A stretch of 50,790 nt of DNA from contig JANFAH010000149.1 of assembly GCA_024663395.1 (NCBI GenBank), forward strand, positions 1-50,790, written 5' to 3'. This stretch comes from Pisolithus tinctorius. Its lineage: Eukaryota > Basidiomycota > Agaricomycetes > Boletales > Pisolithaceae. The position numbers and the translations under genes were made by a program. A model generated the notes under the pieces. The model saw nothing but the letters and a program-made list of their open reading frames with translations, made no database searches and was not told the DNA's origin. Below are positions 21,742 to 31,920 of the stretch, in pieces (positions within the stretch are counted from its first letter, which is position 1; each line of letters opens with the position of its first letter).

Positions 21742-23625
21742 TGTCATATGCCAAGAAACCCACAGCTTGGTTTTACAGTGAGGGACAAAAGCATTGCAAT
21801 GTTTGTGAGGTGTGACTTGTTGCTGATGTAGCTTGGGCTATTCTGTCCAGATAATCATGATACCTATACCATTGGAAAGGGGTGACTCTAAGCGTTCCAA
21901 AGCACTAAGGTTCAGTCAAAACAAAGCAATACATGCTGAGATACACCCTATTCTTTCTGAACAGTGCATTGCAATGCTTTTGTCGCTGACTGGTGAAATC
22001 ATGAAATGTGACCTTTTGATGGGATTGAGGGCATGGAGGATGGGAAAAAATGAACATAATAAACCACCTGATCATCTGGATGATTTGTCAGCATGTAAAC
22101 AATGACAAACATTGGACTTGTACCATTAATCCTCCCTCTTTTACCACAACTCATGAAATCATCTCTCTAGCTCACATGGACATTTTCTCAAGGAATTCTT
22201 ATCAAATACTGGTGGCCACCACAGTTCCATCAGTATAACATGCTCTCAGAACCATCAGTCCCTTAAAAAACCTGCTGTCAGTCATTTCCTGGACTAAGAC
22301 AAAATCCTCTTTACCCCTGGGTGTCATCAGAAGGATATGCTACTGAGTTGCCATGGAGCAGAATCCTGTGCTTCCATCTGGCCCTGAATATTGCCTTTGG
22401 TCACATATGACCAAATAATCCTTCCCCAGTCATCTACAGTTCAGATCAGAGCAAGACCTAGTGAACCCTCTTATGGTGCTCAGAGCACAAGGAGGTTTTG
22501 TCTCACCCCAACTTTCATATCAGTGTTCTTGTGCCAGAAATGCATTGGTTGAGAGGGGACTGGTTTGTACATCATGTTCTGAAGTGCCAGATTGACCTCC
22601 ATAACATTTTCAGCCTTCCAAGTACTGATTAGTCCCAGAACACATCAGGCATGGGGGGGAAACAGTCCAGGAAATGACTGACAGCAGGTTTTTTAAGGGA
22701 CTGATGGTTCTGAGAGCATGTTATACTGATGGAACTGTGGTGGCCACCAGTATTTGATAAGAATTCCTTGAGAAAATGTCCATGTGAGCTAGAGAGATGA
22801 TTTCATGAGTTGTGGTAAAAGAGGGAGGATTAATGGTACAAGTCCAATGTTTGTCATTGTTTACATGCTGACAAATCATCCAGATGATCAGGTGGTTTAT
22901 TATGTTCATTTTTTCCCATCCTCCATGCCCTCAATCCCATCAAAAGGTCACATTTCATGATTTCACCAGTCAGCGACAAAAGCATTGCAATGCACTGTTC
23001 AGAAAGAATAGGGTGTATCTCAGCATGTATTGCTTTGTTTTGACTGAACCTTAGTGCTTTGGAAAGCTTAGAGTCACCCCTTCCCAATGGTATAGGTATC
23101 ATGATTATCTGGACAGAATAGCCCAAGCTACATCAGCAACAAGTCACACCTCACAAACATTGCAATGCTTTTGTCCCTCACTGTATGACCTGGACACTGA
23201 ACACTGAAATGCACTCTGTTCCTTACTATACTTTTCTAGTTAGCTTCTGTACTGCCCTTGCTTGTGCCAAGGCAGTGTCTGTCTTTGGCTTTCTGATCCC
23301 TGCCTTCTCACCTAACTTTTAGTTAGTTCCTTGCACAGCTGTTTAGTCCCTCACCAGTAACCTCAGCCTTTGGGTTGCTGCTCTTCGGTATATATACTCT
23401 ATGTAGATTGTACTTAGCTCCTCAGTCTGAATATCAATCTAGTTCACCCCAAGCCCCCAGCTTAAGCCCAAGTCAATCCTCAGCTTTTGCTCCTGACCCC
23501 CCCTTGGCTCTCTCTGACCTCAACCCAGCTTGCGCAAGGGTCTAGCACATGAGCTAAGACCAAGGGTTGTTGCACTGGTGCTTGGCCTTTGGCCTCCAAC
23601 CCCCGACCTAGTCACAAACTTAACA
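21742..23625 (+). repeat. GyA-2 right LTR, split by MIR-1
   Basis: TGTCATATGCC up to 21775 and again from 23186 to ACTTAACA 23625. It is preceded by the purine tract AAAGGGGGGG (21729-21738) and aligns to 12940-13413 when 21776-23185 is removed. Confidence 0.92.
21776..23183. mobile_element. MIR-1: Tc1/mariner-like element with 520-bp inverted arms
   Basis: Begins CAGTGAGGGACAAAAGC and ends with its exact inverse, flanked by a TA duplication (21774-21775 and 23184-23185); the empty site is seen in the left LTR of GyA-2 (TTTTATGACC). The left arm 21776-22295 and right arm 22664-23183 are 520 bp each and differ at about two positions in what I compared. The 368-bp centre (22296-22663) has no recognisable transposase. 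A second, inward copy of the terminus at 21967-21992 (and its mirror) suggests that each arm contains a smaller unit of about 217 bp. It is non-autonomous, and a transcript would fold into a long hairpin. Confidence 0.88.
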
Positions 23626-23680
23626 CCCCATGGTCAACATGCCTGGCAAATTCTGTGCTCATGGTTTGTTGTCTCGCATA

Positions 23681-25220
23681 TGGATGAAGCTTCAGAAAAA
23701 GGATGGAGGCAGATAGACCCCTTCATGGAGCCTCAACTACCAAGTATGAATGTAGACAGGTAGACTCTTCCAAATGAGCCTCAACTGTCATCAACAAATT
23801 ATGCCTGAGAGAGCTGGACTGACTGCTGAGTGACTTCTGGATTGCTTCTTCACTTGTGGGTTGCTTGGGGGTTGTAGCTAAGTACATGGGGGTTTATATA
23901 CTGTGGGGGGAGCACAGCTTGTGACAAACAAGGCACAAACACCTGGTAAGTAATGAGTAAGGACTGAGTAATCATGATGAGTAAGTGAGAAATGAAAAGT
24001 AAGCAAGCAAAGAAGATTGGTAAGTATTGGCAATAAATGAGTCAAGGACAGTCAAAATATCACAGAATGAGTCAAATAAAGTCAGAAACTGAGTAAGCAC
24101 ACTGATATCACATTAGGGGGTGGTGATGCAAGTCAGATCTCAGCAGAGACATCTCTAGATCCACAGATGGCATGACAGGTGGTTGGTGTTTCCAGATAGG
24201 GAAGTATTAATTCCAGAATTGAAGGGCATGAGTCAGGCATCAAAGGGGGCTAGGGCATTGGGGGTCTGTGGGGCAATGGGAGCATAAGTGATCATGTCTC
24301 CCACCCTTTCATCCTCTCAGCAAAGTTAACAAAAGCTTCATGAATGGGGCTCTGACAGAGGAGGAGGAGAAGGGGGGACATCTTCTGCTGGATCTTGCAG
24401 TAAGAAGTCAAGATGCATGTCATACTCATCATGGATGTGATCAGGGAGGCTGGAGAACAGCAGATTATGCTGCAGCTGTTGCAATGTGGGAAGAATGATG
24501 GACAAGATTGGAATAAAGATGGTGCAGGGAGCAGGGAGGAACAATCCATATGCTTCATCAACTGGGGAGACCAAAACAACCACATAAGACCTTTCTAACC
24601 AAGTGACAGACCTGAGGCGACCAAAGAATGTCCTTCTGGAAGTCATACTGACAAGGAGAACACACTGACCAAGCTGCATGGGATGAGATGGGGCTGACAA
24701 TGATGGGATGAACCAGGGGGCTTCAGGACAGAAGCTGGTGGGAACACCTGGCAGATATACATAGCCACTGTCTCTGGCAAATGAGACAAGCAAGATGATT
24801 GACAAAGAGGTGGCCATTATTGATGGACTTAGCAAAATGAGCATCTGATGGATGGAGTGCCGTAGAAATGCATAGGGTGCAAGGATCCTCTCCAAATTTG
24901 GAAGTGGAATTGTGTGGCTGAGCACTTTAAGTGAGTGTGAGAATGGAGTTGATATCTTTGGAAATGGTGGAGATATGACAAAAACTGGAATGCTATACAT
25001 GGGCACTAAAAACTTTTAATGCACACTTAACTTGCTTCCTCTTTTCTCTTTAGCACTGACAACTTGTTCTTGTATGAAGGATGACTGTTCATGTCCAGCA
25101 GTCTTTCTACACATAAGGCCTTTAGTCTTCATCTGCATGGCATGGGCATTGCATGCAACTCATTGATGAGTTAGGCAGAGTCAGCTGTAACCATGTCCAC
25201 AACACCTTTGGTGTGTGACA
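23681..25220 (-). mobile_element. LTX-2: truncated LTX copy
   Basis: Aligns with LTX-1 from about 16893 to its end and shares the terminal TTTGGTGTGTGACA (25207-25220). The outer end beyond about 23681 is missing, so no duplication can be tested. It is strongly CpG-depleted, the oldest-looking LTX copy. It includes the TATA-like TTTATATACTG region near 23892. Confidence 0.8.
24338..24817 (-). CDS. LTX-2 ORF, 159 codons
   Basis: Homologue of the ORFs in LTX-1 and LTX-3 with the same start context, length and stop. It begins MATSLSII and keeps VSFARDSGYVYLPG, TSRRTFFGRLRSV and HDEYDMHLDFLLQDPAED. Changes from LTX-1 are mostly CpG transitions (Arg to Cys, Trp or His), yet none has produced a stop. 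Function unknown. Confidence 0.48.
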   Translation of the reverse strand: MATSLSIILLVSFARDSGYVYLPGVPTSFCPEAPWFIPSLSAPSHPMQLGQCVLLVSMTSRRTFFGRLRSVTWLERSYVVVLVSPVDEAYGLFLPAPCTIFIPILSIILPTLQQLQHNLLFSSLPDHIHDEYDMHLDFLLQDPAEDVPPSPPPLSEPHS

Positions 25221-26018
25221 CCACCTGAGGACCAGAGGATGTACAGACAGTACCTGAGAACACCCTGTTTGATGATGATGGTGATCAAGCAGATGTAGCT
25301 CTGGCATTGGATGACACTGCTGGCCAAACAGGTGATGTTCACAGTCTTATGGCTGGCAACATGATGGTACTGGAGCAGGTGACAGGGGATCATAACATGG
25401 TAGCATCAGTGATGGATGGCTGCAGAGCAGCTGACATAATGGTAGTGGATGGTCACAGCATTGGCAGTGGCATGACAGTGATGGAGGATTGTAATGCTGC
25501 TGGCAGTACTGTAGGAACACTGACCTTGAAACAGGCAAGACTCCATGCTTCATCACTGCTCATTTACTGACTTGTCCCACAGAGCTTGCAGCCAGCTGAT
25601 TCAGCCATAAAGTGCCATCACAAAGAAGAAGACTTTTCTATGACCTTGTGACAGCAGTTGTATTGTCAAGAAGAACACATTCATGGCTTGAAAAACAAAT
25701 TGCAAGATCAAGGGAAGGTACATAGACAAAGCACCAGCTACTACAATATTCTAAGCTACTCTGACAGGCTTTCCAAGAGCAACAGTGCATTATCCAATGA
25801 GAATATGAAGACCTCCATCATGCAGCTTTGAACTCTGTCACAAAAGACTTCCAGGCACAAAAGGATGTACTCAATGAAATGGGAACAGTTCTGCAGAGTG
25901 TCATAGTCATGTCTCGACCCCAGCTGGACTTGGCCTTGCACTCACTCAGTCTGGCCTCAGCCTTGCCAGTTGCTTATCCCCAGATGTCCTAGTGTGGTGA
26001 ACACTGCTTTGCAGTGCA
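25221..26018. other. unrecognised sequence between LTX-2 and GyA-3
   Basis: An open stretch at 25228-25570 reads as an acidic, Asp/Val/Met-rich polypeptide, and 25640-25860 has short coiled-coil-like text with stops. No domain, start or splice structure is supportable. It may be a relic of the sequence into which LTX-2 inserted. Confidence 0.4.
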
Positions 26019-26422
26019 TGTCACTTCAGTTAAGCCCTGCCCAGTCTTGTCCCTGGTCTGCCCTGTCCTGGTCTCCATTACCTTAGTCATACCTTACTAA
26101 TACTTGTCTTACCAAGCATTTTAGCAATCCTTGCAAGACCAGCATTACTGGTCTCTGTACTATAGCTACTTCTAGTATATAAAGTCTTAGATACTCAGCC
26201 AGTACTTGCTCAGTCTGGAATCAACAAAGTTACTCTGATAATCCCACCTCAGCCTCAGACTTGGACTGAGACCCATGCAAGGGAATAGCACTGTAATCTC
26301 AGTTGCTAAGTCCAATCAGTCCACCACCTGTATCTCTGCCCTTCTCCTTGATCCTGACCCCTTGGCCTCACACCTGCTTCGGTCTCTGGTCTGGCCTCAA
26401 CCTGGACACCCTGAACTTGACA
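26019..26422 (+). repeat. GyA-3 5' LTR (left boundary approximate)
   Basis: The right end is fixed by AACTTGACA, as in GyA-1, followed by the primer site. For the left end I favour TGTCACTTCAG at 26019; TGTGGTGAAC at 25993 is the alternative. The partner LTR is outside the window, so this cannot be settled here. Confidence 0.65.
26176..26221 (+). promoter_or_regulatory. GyA-3 TATA box and predicted RNA start
   Basis: TATATAAA at 26176-26183 and AGTCTGGAAT at 26212-26221, 36 nt downstream. The latter pairs with the primer site at 26425-26434 with one G-U wobble. Confidence 0.72.
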
Positions 26423-26424
26423 GT

Positions 26425-26434
26425 ATTTCAGACT
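26425..26434 (+). other. GyA-3 self-priming primer-binding site
   Basis: ATTTCAGACT, two bases after the LTR end, is complementary to AGTCTGGAAT at 26212-26221 over 10 positions including one G-U pair. Confidence 0.72.
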
Positions 26435-26460
26435 TGCCACTTGTGTGGGTCTAATACATC

Positions 26461-27831
26461 ATGGCAACCAAGACTTATTTCCAACCTCCCCATGGCCATT
26501 CTGCCACCAACCCCAACTCTGCCTCAGCCAGTGGAGCCCACTGCGAGACAGCACTAGCTGCCTTGGGCACCACTAGGTGCTCTCCAGATCTCATTAGTCC
26601 TTTCAGGGGCTTCTCAGCCTGGACATCCAATACACCCACCCCACATTGTCCCACTGCCCCCATCCCTGAGAATGACCCCAGCAATGATGGGCTAGGTGAC
26701 GATGATAACAACAACCCTGATGATGATGACCCTGGCAATGGTCCCAGTGATGATAATCCAGATGAGAATGACCCAGAGGATGAACCAGACTTCCCAGATC
26801 TGGACACTGAACCCACAGTTGCAGTCTTTGACAGCCTTGCAAAGGCCATCAAGCTACTGGCCTGCAACACCTGCACTGGTCCTGAGTCCTCAAGCAGGAC
26901 CAAGTTGTGCAAGCCTGATACCTTTGATGGTACTGACCCCAAGAAGCTTCACACTTTCTTCATCCAGTGCAAGCTTAATTTTCAAGACTGACCCCAGGCT
27001 TTTAGGACTGACTGTGCAAAGGTCATCTTCACACAGTCTTGCCTCAAGGGCATGGCTCTTGAATGGTTTGAGCCAGACTTGCTTGGACTTGACAACCCCA
27101 ATGACCAGCCTCTCTGGATGGACTCCTGGAGAGAGTTCATCCTAGAACTACAAACCACCTTTGGCCCCCATGACCTGGTTGCCAATGCTGAGAGCCAGCT
27201 TGACCACTTACACATGAAAGATAACCAGTGCATCAACAAGTACATAGTTGACTTTAATTGGCTTGCTTTGCAAGTCTGAGGCTATGGAGATGGTGCACTG
27301 CACCACCACTTCTAATCTGGGTTCCCAGACTGGATCAAGGATGAAGTATGTCGGGTTGGCAAGCCACAGACACTACATGAGCTCTGCCACCTCACCCAGG
27401 AGATAGATGCATGCTATTTGGAGCACAAGGAAGAAATCCAACAGGCAAATAAGCATCAGAGCTCCAACAACAACAACAACAACAACAACAAGTCCAGTGG
27501 CTCCAGTAACAACAGTCAGTCCAAGAGCAGCCAAGACAAGCCCAAGACTGGCAGTAACAATACTGGTTCTACCCAGTCCAAGCTGGCTTCATTGAAGCCA
27601 GGCAACAATAATAACAGCAATTTGTCCAAGCCCAAGTCTAGCAAACTTGGCAAGGATGGGAAGCTCACTCCTGAGGAATGCAAGTGTCACATCAAGGGCA
27701 ACCTCTGCATGTTCTGCAGAGGCCCTGGTCATTTCACTGATAAATGCCCCAAGAAAGCTGGTAAGGCCACAGCTACCACCAAGGCCGCACCAGCCTTGGG
27801 CTTGGGTTCTACCCCCAAGACAAAAAAATAG
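26461..27831 (+). pseudogene. gag: GyA-3 Gag, degraded
   Basis: ATG 26461 opens an N-terminal region with an acidic run (DDDNNNPDDDDPG, about 26697-26735). The gag domain follows (KPDTFDGTDPKKLHTFF; GMALEWFEPDLL), then an Asn/Ser/Lys-rich linker with a poly-Asn stretch from (AAC)n at about 27465-27490, and a CCHC knuckle CMFCRGPGHFTDKC. Stops occur at 26989, 27280 and 27314. The final codons and TAG 27829-27831 form the frameshift cassette. Confidence 0.87.
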
Positions 27832-27887
27832 GTAGCAGCTCCTGGGACTCTGCACAATCTGGGAGCTGCATTGACTCCAGTTGTGCA
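27822..27887 (+). promoter_or_regulatory. GyA-3 gag-pol frameshift signal with pseudoknot
   Basis: A AAA AAA (27822-27828) abuts TAG 27829-27831. Stem 1 is GCAGCTCC 27835-27842 with GGAGCTGC 27862-27869 (8 bp); stem 2 is TGCACAA 27851-27857 with TTGTGCA 27881-27887 (7 bp). The stem sequences differ from GyA-1 and GyA-2 but the pairing is intact. Confidence 0.83.
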
Positions 27888-29969
27888 AACTTGGAGGCTA
27901 GACTCAATGCATCTGCTCTTTCCAGTCCAAACTCTTTGATCCTGTATATCACAATAGAAAACCCAGAATTACCTTGGCTTCATACTCTAGTGGACTCTGG
28001 TTCCACTCATTGTTTTATAGATAATCAATTTGCTAATCAACATTCCTTTACCCCTTACTCAGTCTCACCAATCCAACTCTGGCTTTTCAATGGAATGTCC
28101 ACCTTTACCATAACCCAAGCAGTAGATGTCAATATCTGCTTCGCATCTGGTGATGTCACCCCTGGTAACTCTGTATCTTGCCCTATTGGATTCTGAATGT
28201 AAAGTAGTTCTCAGGCATAACTGGCTCACCCAATACAATCCATTGATTGACTGGGTACTGAGCAGTATTACTTTCCAGACTCATACACAAGGAGTGCCAA
28301 CCCTGTCAACACCCCCTGTAAGCCCAGTTCCCACCAGCCTTCCTGACCCCAGTCCTAGTGACCAGCCCAGCCTTGTGCCATCTGTACCAGTCTCTGACTC
28401 CCCAGCTTGCACCCCCCTGAAAGCCCCTCTTGTTTCCCTAATCAATGCAGCTGCCTTTGTGCATGTCTGCAAACTTGAAGGGTCTGTCCAGTTCCAACTT
28501 CAGCTCTTCCCCTCAGACTCAGCTCAAGCCTGATAAGCCTTGGCTTCCCCTCCTCTGGCCTTACCCAATGTCCCAGAAGAGTACCATGATTTTGCTGATG
28601 TTTTCAGTAAAGCCAAGGCCTTGACACTGCTGCCTCACTGGGAGTATGACCTGAAAATAGAGCTTGAAGAAGGAACAACCCTGCCATTAGGCACCATCTA
28701 CTTGCTGTCCCCAGTCGAGCTCCAAGCTCTCCAGACTTTCATCAATGAAAATCTCACTACCAGTTTCATTTGGCCAACTTCCTCCCCCTATGCTGCACCA
28801 GTCCTCTTCATCAAAAAGAAGGACAGCTCCCTCCAGCTCTGCATAGACTTCCACAGCCTTAACAAAATCACTAAGAAAGACTGCTACCCACTCCTGCTCA
28901 TCTCTGATCTCTTAGACTCACCAAGCCAAACCAAGATCTATACAAAGATTGATCTTTGGCATGCCTACCATCTTGTTTGGATTGCCCCAGGCAATGAATG
29001 GAAGACTGCACTCCAGACTTGGTATGGATCCTACAAGTGGTTAGTTATGCCTTTTGGCCTCACCAATGCCCTGGCCACCTTCCAATGCTTTGTGAATACC
29101 ATCTTCATGGATATGTTGGATGTCTGTGTGGTTGTCTACCTGGACAATATTCTAATCTACTCTGGAGATAAGGAGTCCCACAAGCAGCATGTCTGAGAGG
29201 TACTCCACTGGCTTCAGCTTCATGGCCTTTATGTGAAGCTGGAGAAATGCAAATTCCACTCGGACTCAGTTGAATACCTTGGCTTCCACCTTTCCCCTGC
29301 TGGCCTCATGATGTCCAAGGAAAAAGTCCAGACCATCTGTGACTGGCCCGAGCCTTGCAAGGTCAAGGACATACAATCCTTCCTTGGCTTCACTAACTTC
29401 TACTGCCAGTTTATCTTTAATTATTTGGACATTGTCATACCACTGATTCAGCTTACCCACAAGGGGGCTCCTTGGAACTTCTCTGAGGAGTGCCACTGGT
29501 CATTCAATAACCTCAAGGCTGCCTTTACTACCATGCCAGCCTTAACTCATTCATCCCTGGGGTTCCTATTACCATCAAGACCAATGCATCAGACTATGCC
29601 ATCACTGGTATTCTGTCTATCACCTGCAGTGACAGCCAGATACATCTGGTCACTTTCTACTCCCAAACCCTAACCACCCCAGAGTTGAACTATGATACTC
29701 ATGATAAGGAATTGCTTGCCATTTTCAAAGCATTCCAGACCTGGTGCCACTACCTTGAGGGCTCAGCCTCACTGGTTGATGTTGTCACTGACCACAGGAA
29801 TCTCGAGTACTTCTCTACCTCTAAAGTACTCACTCACTGCCAAGCTTGCTGGTCAGAATTCCTTGTCCCAGTTTAATATGATCATTTGATTCAGACCTGG
29901 TAAGCTTGGGGCTAAGCCCAATGCCCTAACTAGATGATGGGACATCTACCCCAAAGAGGGGGATAGTGG

Positions 29970-30041
29970 TGTGGGACACTACCTCTGGGTAGCATGCAGA
30001 TAGGGGAAAGCTGTAGGGGAAATCCCTAGGCTCGACCCAAG
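29970..30041 (-). repeat. GyB-1 3' LTR remnant, 72 bp
   Basis: Matches 41720-41791 of the full LTR through TGTGGGACACTACCTCTGGG up to the CTCGACCCAAGG region, then diverges abruptly into pol-linker sequence at about 30042. Confidence 0.85.
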
Positions 30042-31311
30042 GTTTGTGGGCTAGCATGGGTATCTTCAGCAGCAGAAACATATCTTCTCGGAAGGTCCCT
30101 CTTTCTGTGGCATCCCAAGTGAAGGCAGTCTCATGTGTCTTGACCAGCCATTCACACCAGATTTAACTCCATGGGCCAGAGGAACTTTGAAGGGTCCAGG
30201 TCGAGCTTGTCAGCCCTTTCCTGGTGAACCTGGAGCCTGGCACGAATGAAGGAGGATGAATAGGTAATACAGGTAGGTCCTGCGAGAGGATCTCCAGCCT
30301 CCCAATGCTCTACCCAGAATTCCACAGGCATTGACATCAGTACAGGCCTGACCTTCTCACCACAGGTTTGTATTTTAAGATATGAAGGACAGGATCGAAC
30401 TGGTAAGTAGAACATAAGGCTGAAAGTGTCAGTGGTGAAACAGTAGTGCTAGTGGAAAATAAGAAAGGGTCATTCGAAGAATGGAACTAGAATCAAATGG
30501 GTCAATTGGGGGTGTACCATTGCTTTGTAAATCATAGAGTAATGCTGCAGTGGAATTTTGGGTAGTATCTATAGAGAAAAGAGAAGCCAGCTTCAAAGGT
30601 AACAAGGGAGAATCAGAAACATAGAGTGAACACATGGAGAAAACGTTATCATGGCCTCTCATGATCTAAACGAGTCATCAACTGACACTAAAAACCCTGC
30701 TCAGGGTGTTTCATGTGGCGATGCATCTCCTTGCGTGTGAAGTAGTCTTCTTTGTCATCAGAATTTATGAACTGTGGAAGAGGCTGTAGTCTGTTTTGAG
30801 GGCACATCAGAATTAATACCTGTCTTCCCATGTTAGGGTCATGAATCTCTAGGGACTGTTCTCTGTCAGGGAAATCTTGTAGGACACTAGAGAGCAGACA
30901 GAAGAAGGGTCACCCAAGAAGTAGATCAAATGGAGCATGATCAACGACCTGAATTTGGAGGTGCACTTCGATATTCCCTATGCACAAGGACACGTTCTCT
31001 ATGACACCTAGAGTACTTTCTTGGATTGGTTAGTGGCTTCAAGAGTCATGCTCATGTCAGAATGAAGAGGAGCCCCTAAGGCCTCCCATAGTTCACAACA
31101 CAAGGCTACCACCTGACAACCACTGTCCAGAATGCATTCGATGTGGAGTTTGTCCATTAAGATGCCATCGACAGCACATAAGGGGGCAGTTGCGAGACCT
31201 ACACACTTCCCCTTCGACATCTCTGACCCAGAATTGTTCATAGGATGCCCAGGTAGGTGACACCACAGCTTTCTGATGCTGTTTCCAGGCTACCAATCAT
31301 TATCTTCTTTG
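30042..31311 (-). pseudogene. pol: GyB-1 protease and N-terminal pol segment, degraded
   Basis: Minus-strand text continuing from the gag side (38926-39064) across GyB-2. At 31241-31008 it has a retropepsin core (HIECILDSGCQVVALCCELW ... MSMTLEATNQSKKVL), with DSG as the catalytic triplet. Further down, at 30240-30160, is the linker that precedes the RT in this family (KLDLDPSKFLWP), then ERGTFREDMF and HKPWVE at the break point. Several stops lie between them. No RT motif follows, because the element is fused here to its 3' LTR stub. The assignment rests on the DSG and FLWP landmarks and the gene order. Confidence 0.7.
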
Positions 31312-31315
31312 TCGC

Positions 31316-31777
31316 TGTAGGGAATGAGTTCGAGTTCCCTAGGAGAATCCGTCTTGGTCAGGAGTTTAGGGGTGGAAGGACTTGTTTTATTTCTTGCCTT
31401 TGTTTTTGTGTTTGTACCCCTGGACTTGGTGACGAGCAGCTGCGTCGCTGACTAAGCGCGGGTGCTGTGTTCGCGCGAGTTCAGTTTACCATAACAACCA
31501 GTACAAGTCACAGGCCCTCAGTAGTAGGGTGATTAGTCTCGCATTTTGGCGAGTTTTTGAGGTTTAGATTTATTACTTTGGGGAGTACCCAAAGTGCCAG
31601 GAGGACTGGCAAGAGTATTAGACAGGCACAGCTAAGTATCTTTTTTCTAGTTCGCATTTTTCTTACGTTTTACTACACTTCTTTCCCAGAGAGAACCTCC
31701 CTTTTGGGTCGAGCACTAAACTCGCCCATACTGACTATTACTATTTATAGGTACATCTATTTTTACCTATTCCTACA
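31316..31777 (+). repeat. GyB-2 left LTR, 462 bp
   Basis: Starts TGTAGGGAATGAG and ends TTCCTACA. Nearly identical to 38465-38925; several substitutions are CpG transitions, such as AATGAG against AACGAG. Confidence 0.95.
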
Positions 31778-31779
31778 TC

Positions 31780-31797
31780 TGGAGCCCACCGCGAGGG
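31780..31797 (+). other. GyB-2 primer-binding site, tRNA type
   Basis: TGGAGCCCACCGCGAGGG begins two bases after the LTR. TGG followed by a sequence that could pair with a tRNA acceptor end is the classical form; I did not identify the tRNA. GyB-1 has TGGAGCCCACTGCGAGGG at the same place (minus strand, 41713-41696). Confidence 0.75.
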
Positions 31798-31920
31798 GGG
31801 TTCTGGTCCATTTTGGGGAAAGAAGCCACCGTTTTATCACCGAACGAAGTTTTGCCGGGTTGAGTTGGACAAGCTAAGTGTTCAGAATCTCGATTCTAGC
31901 TACAGTCTACTCTCAGGAAT

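Larger units (their letters stand above)
12940..23625 (+). mobile_element. GyA-2: older, degraded chromovirus with two nested insertions
   Basis: Same order as GyA-1. The LTRs begin TGTCATATGC and end TTAACA, with target duplication CCCCA at 12935-12939 and 23626-23630. Without its nested guests (LTX-1 and MIR-1) it is about 7.4 kb. Reading frames are broken by many TGA codons and some frameshifts, and nearly all CpG has become TpG or CpA (Arg to Trp, Cys, His or Gln changes throughout pol). It is dead but still informative, because its RNA signals are conserved. Confidence 0.93.

Noticed and set aside
22050..22238. Paired ORFs in the MIR-1 arms (62 and 90 codons, identical in both arms)
   Set aside because: Identity follows from the inverted repeat itself; no transposase motif such as DDE/D or helix-turn-helix is visible.
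27465..27490. (AAC)n microsatellite as an independent feature
   Set aside because: It encodes the poly-Asn stretch of the GyA-3 Gag linker and is best described there.
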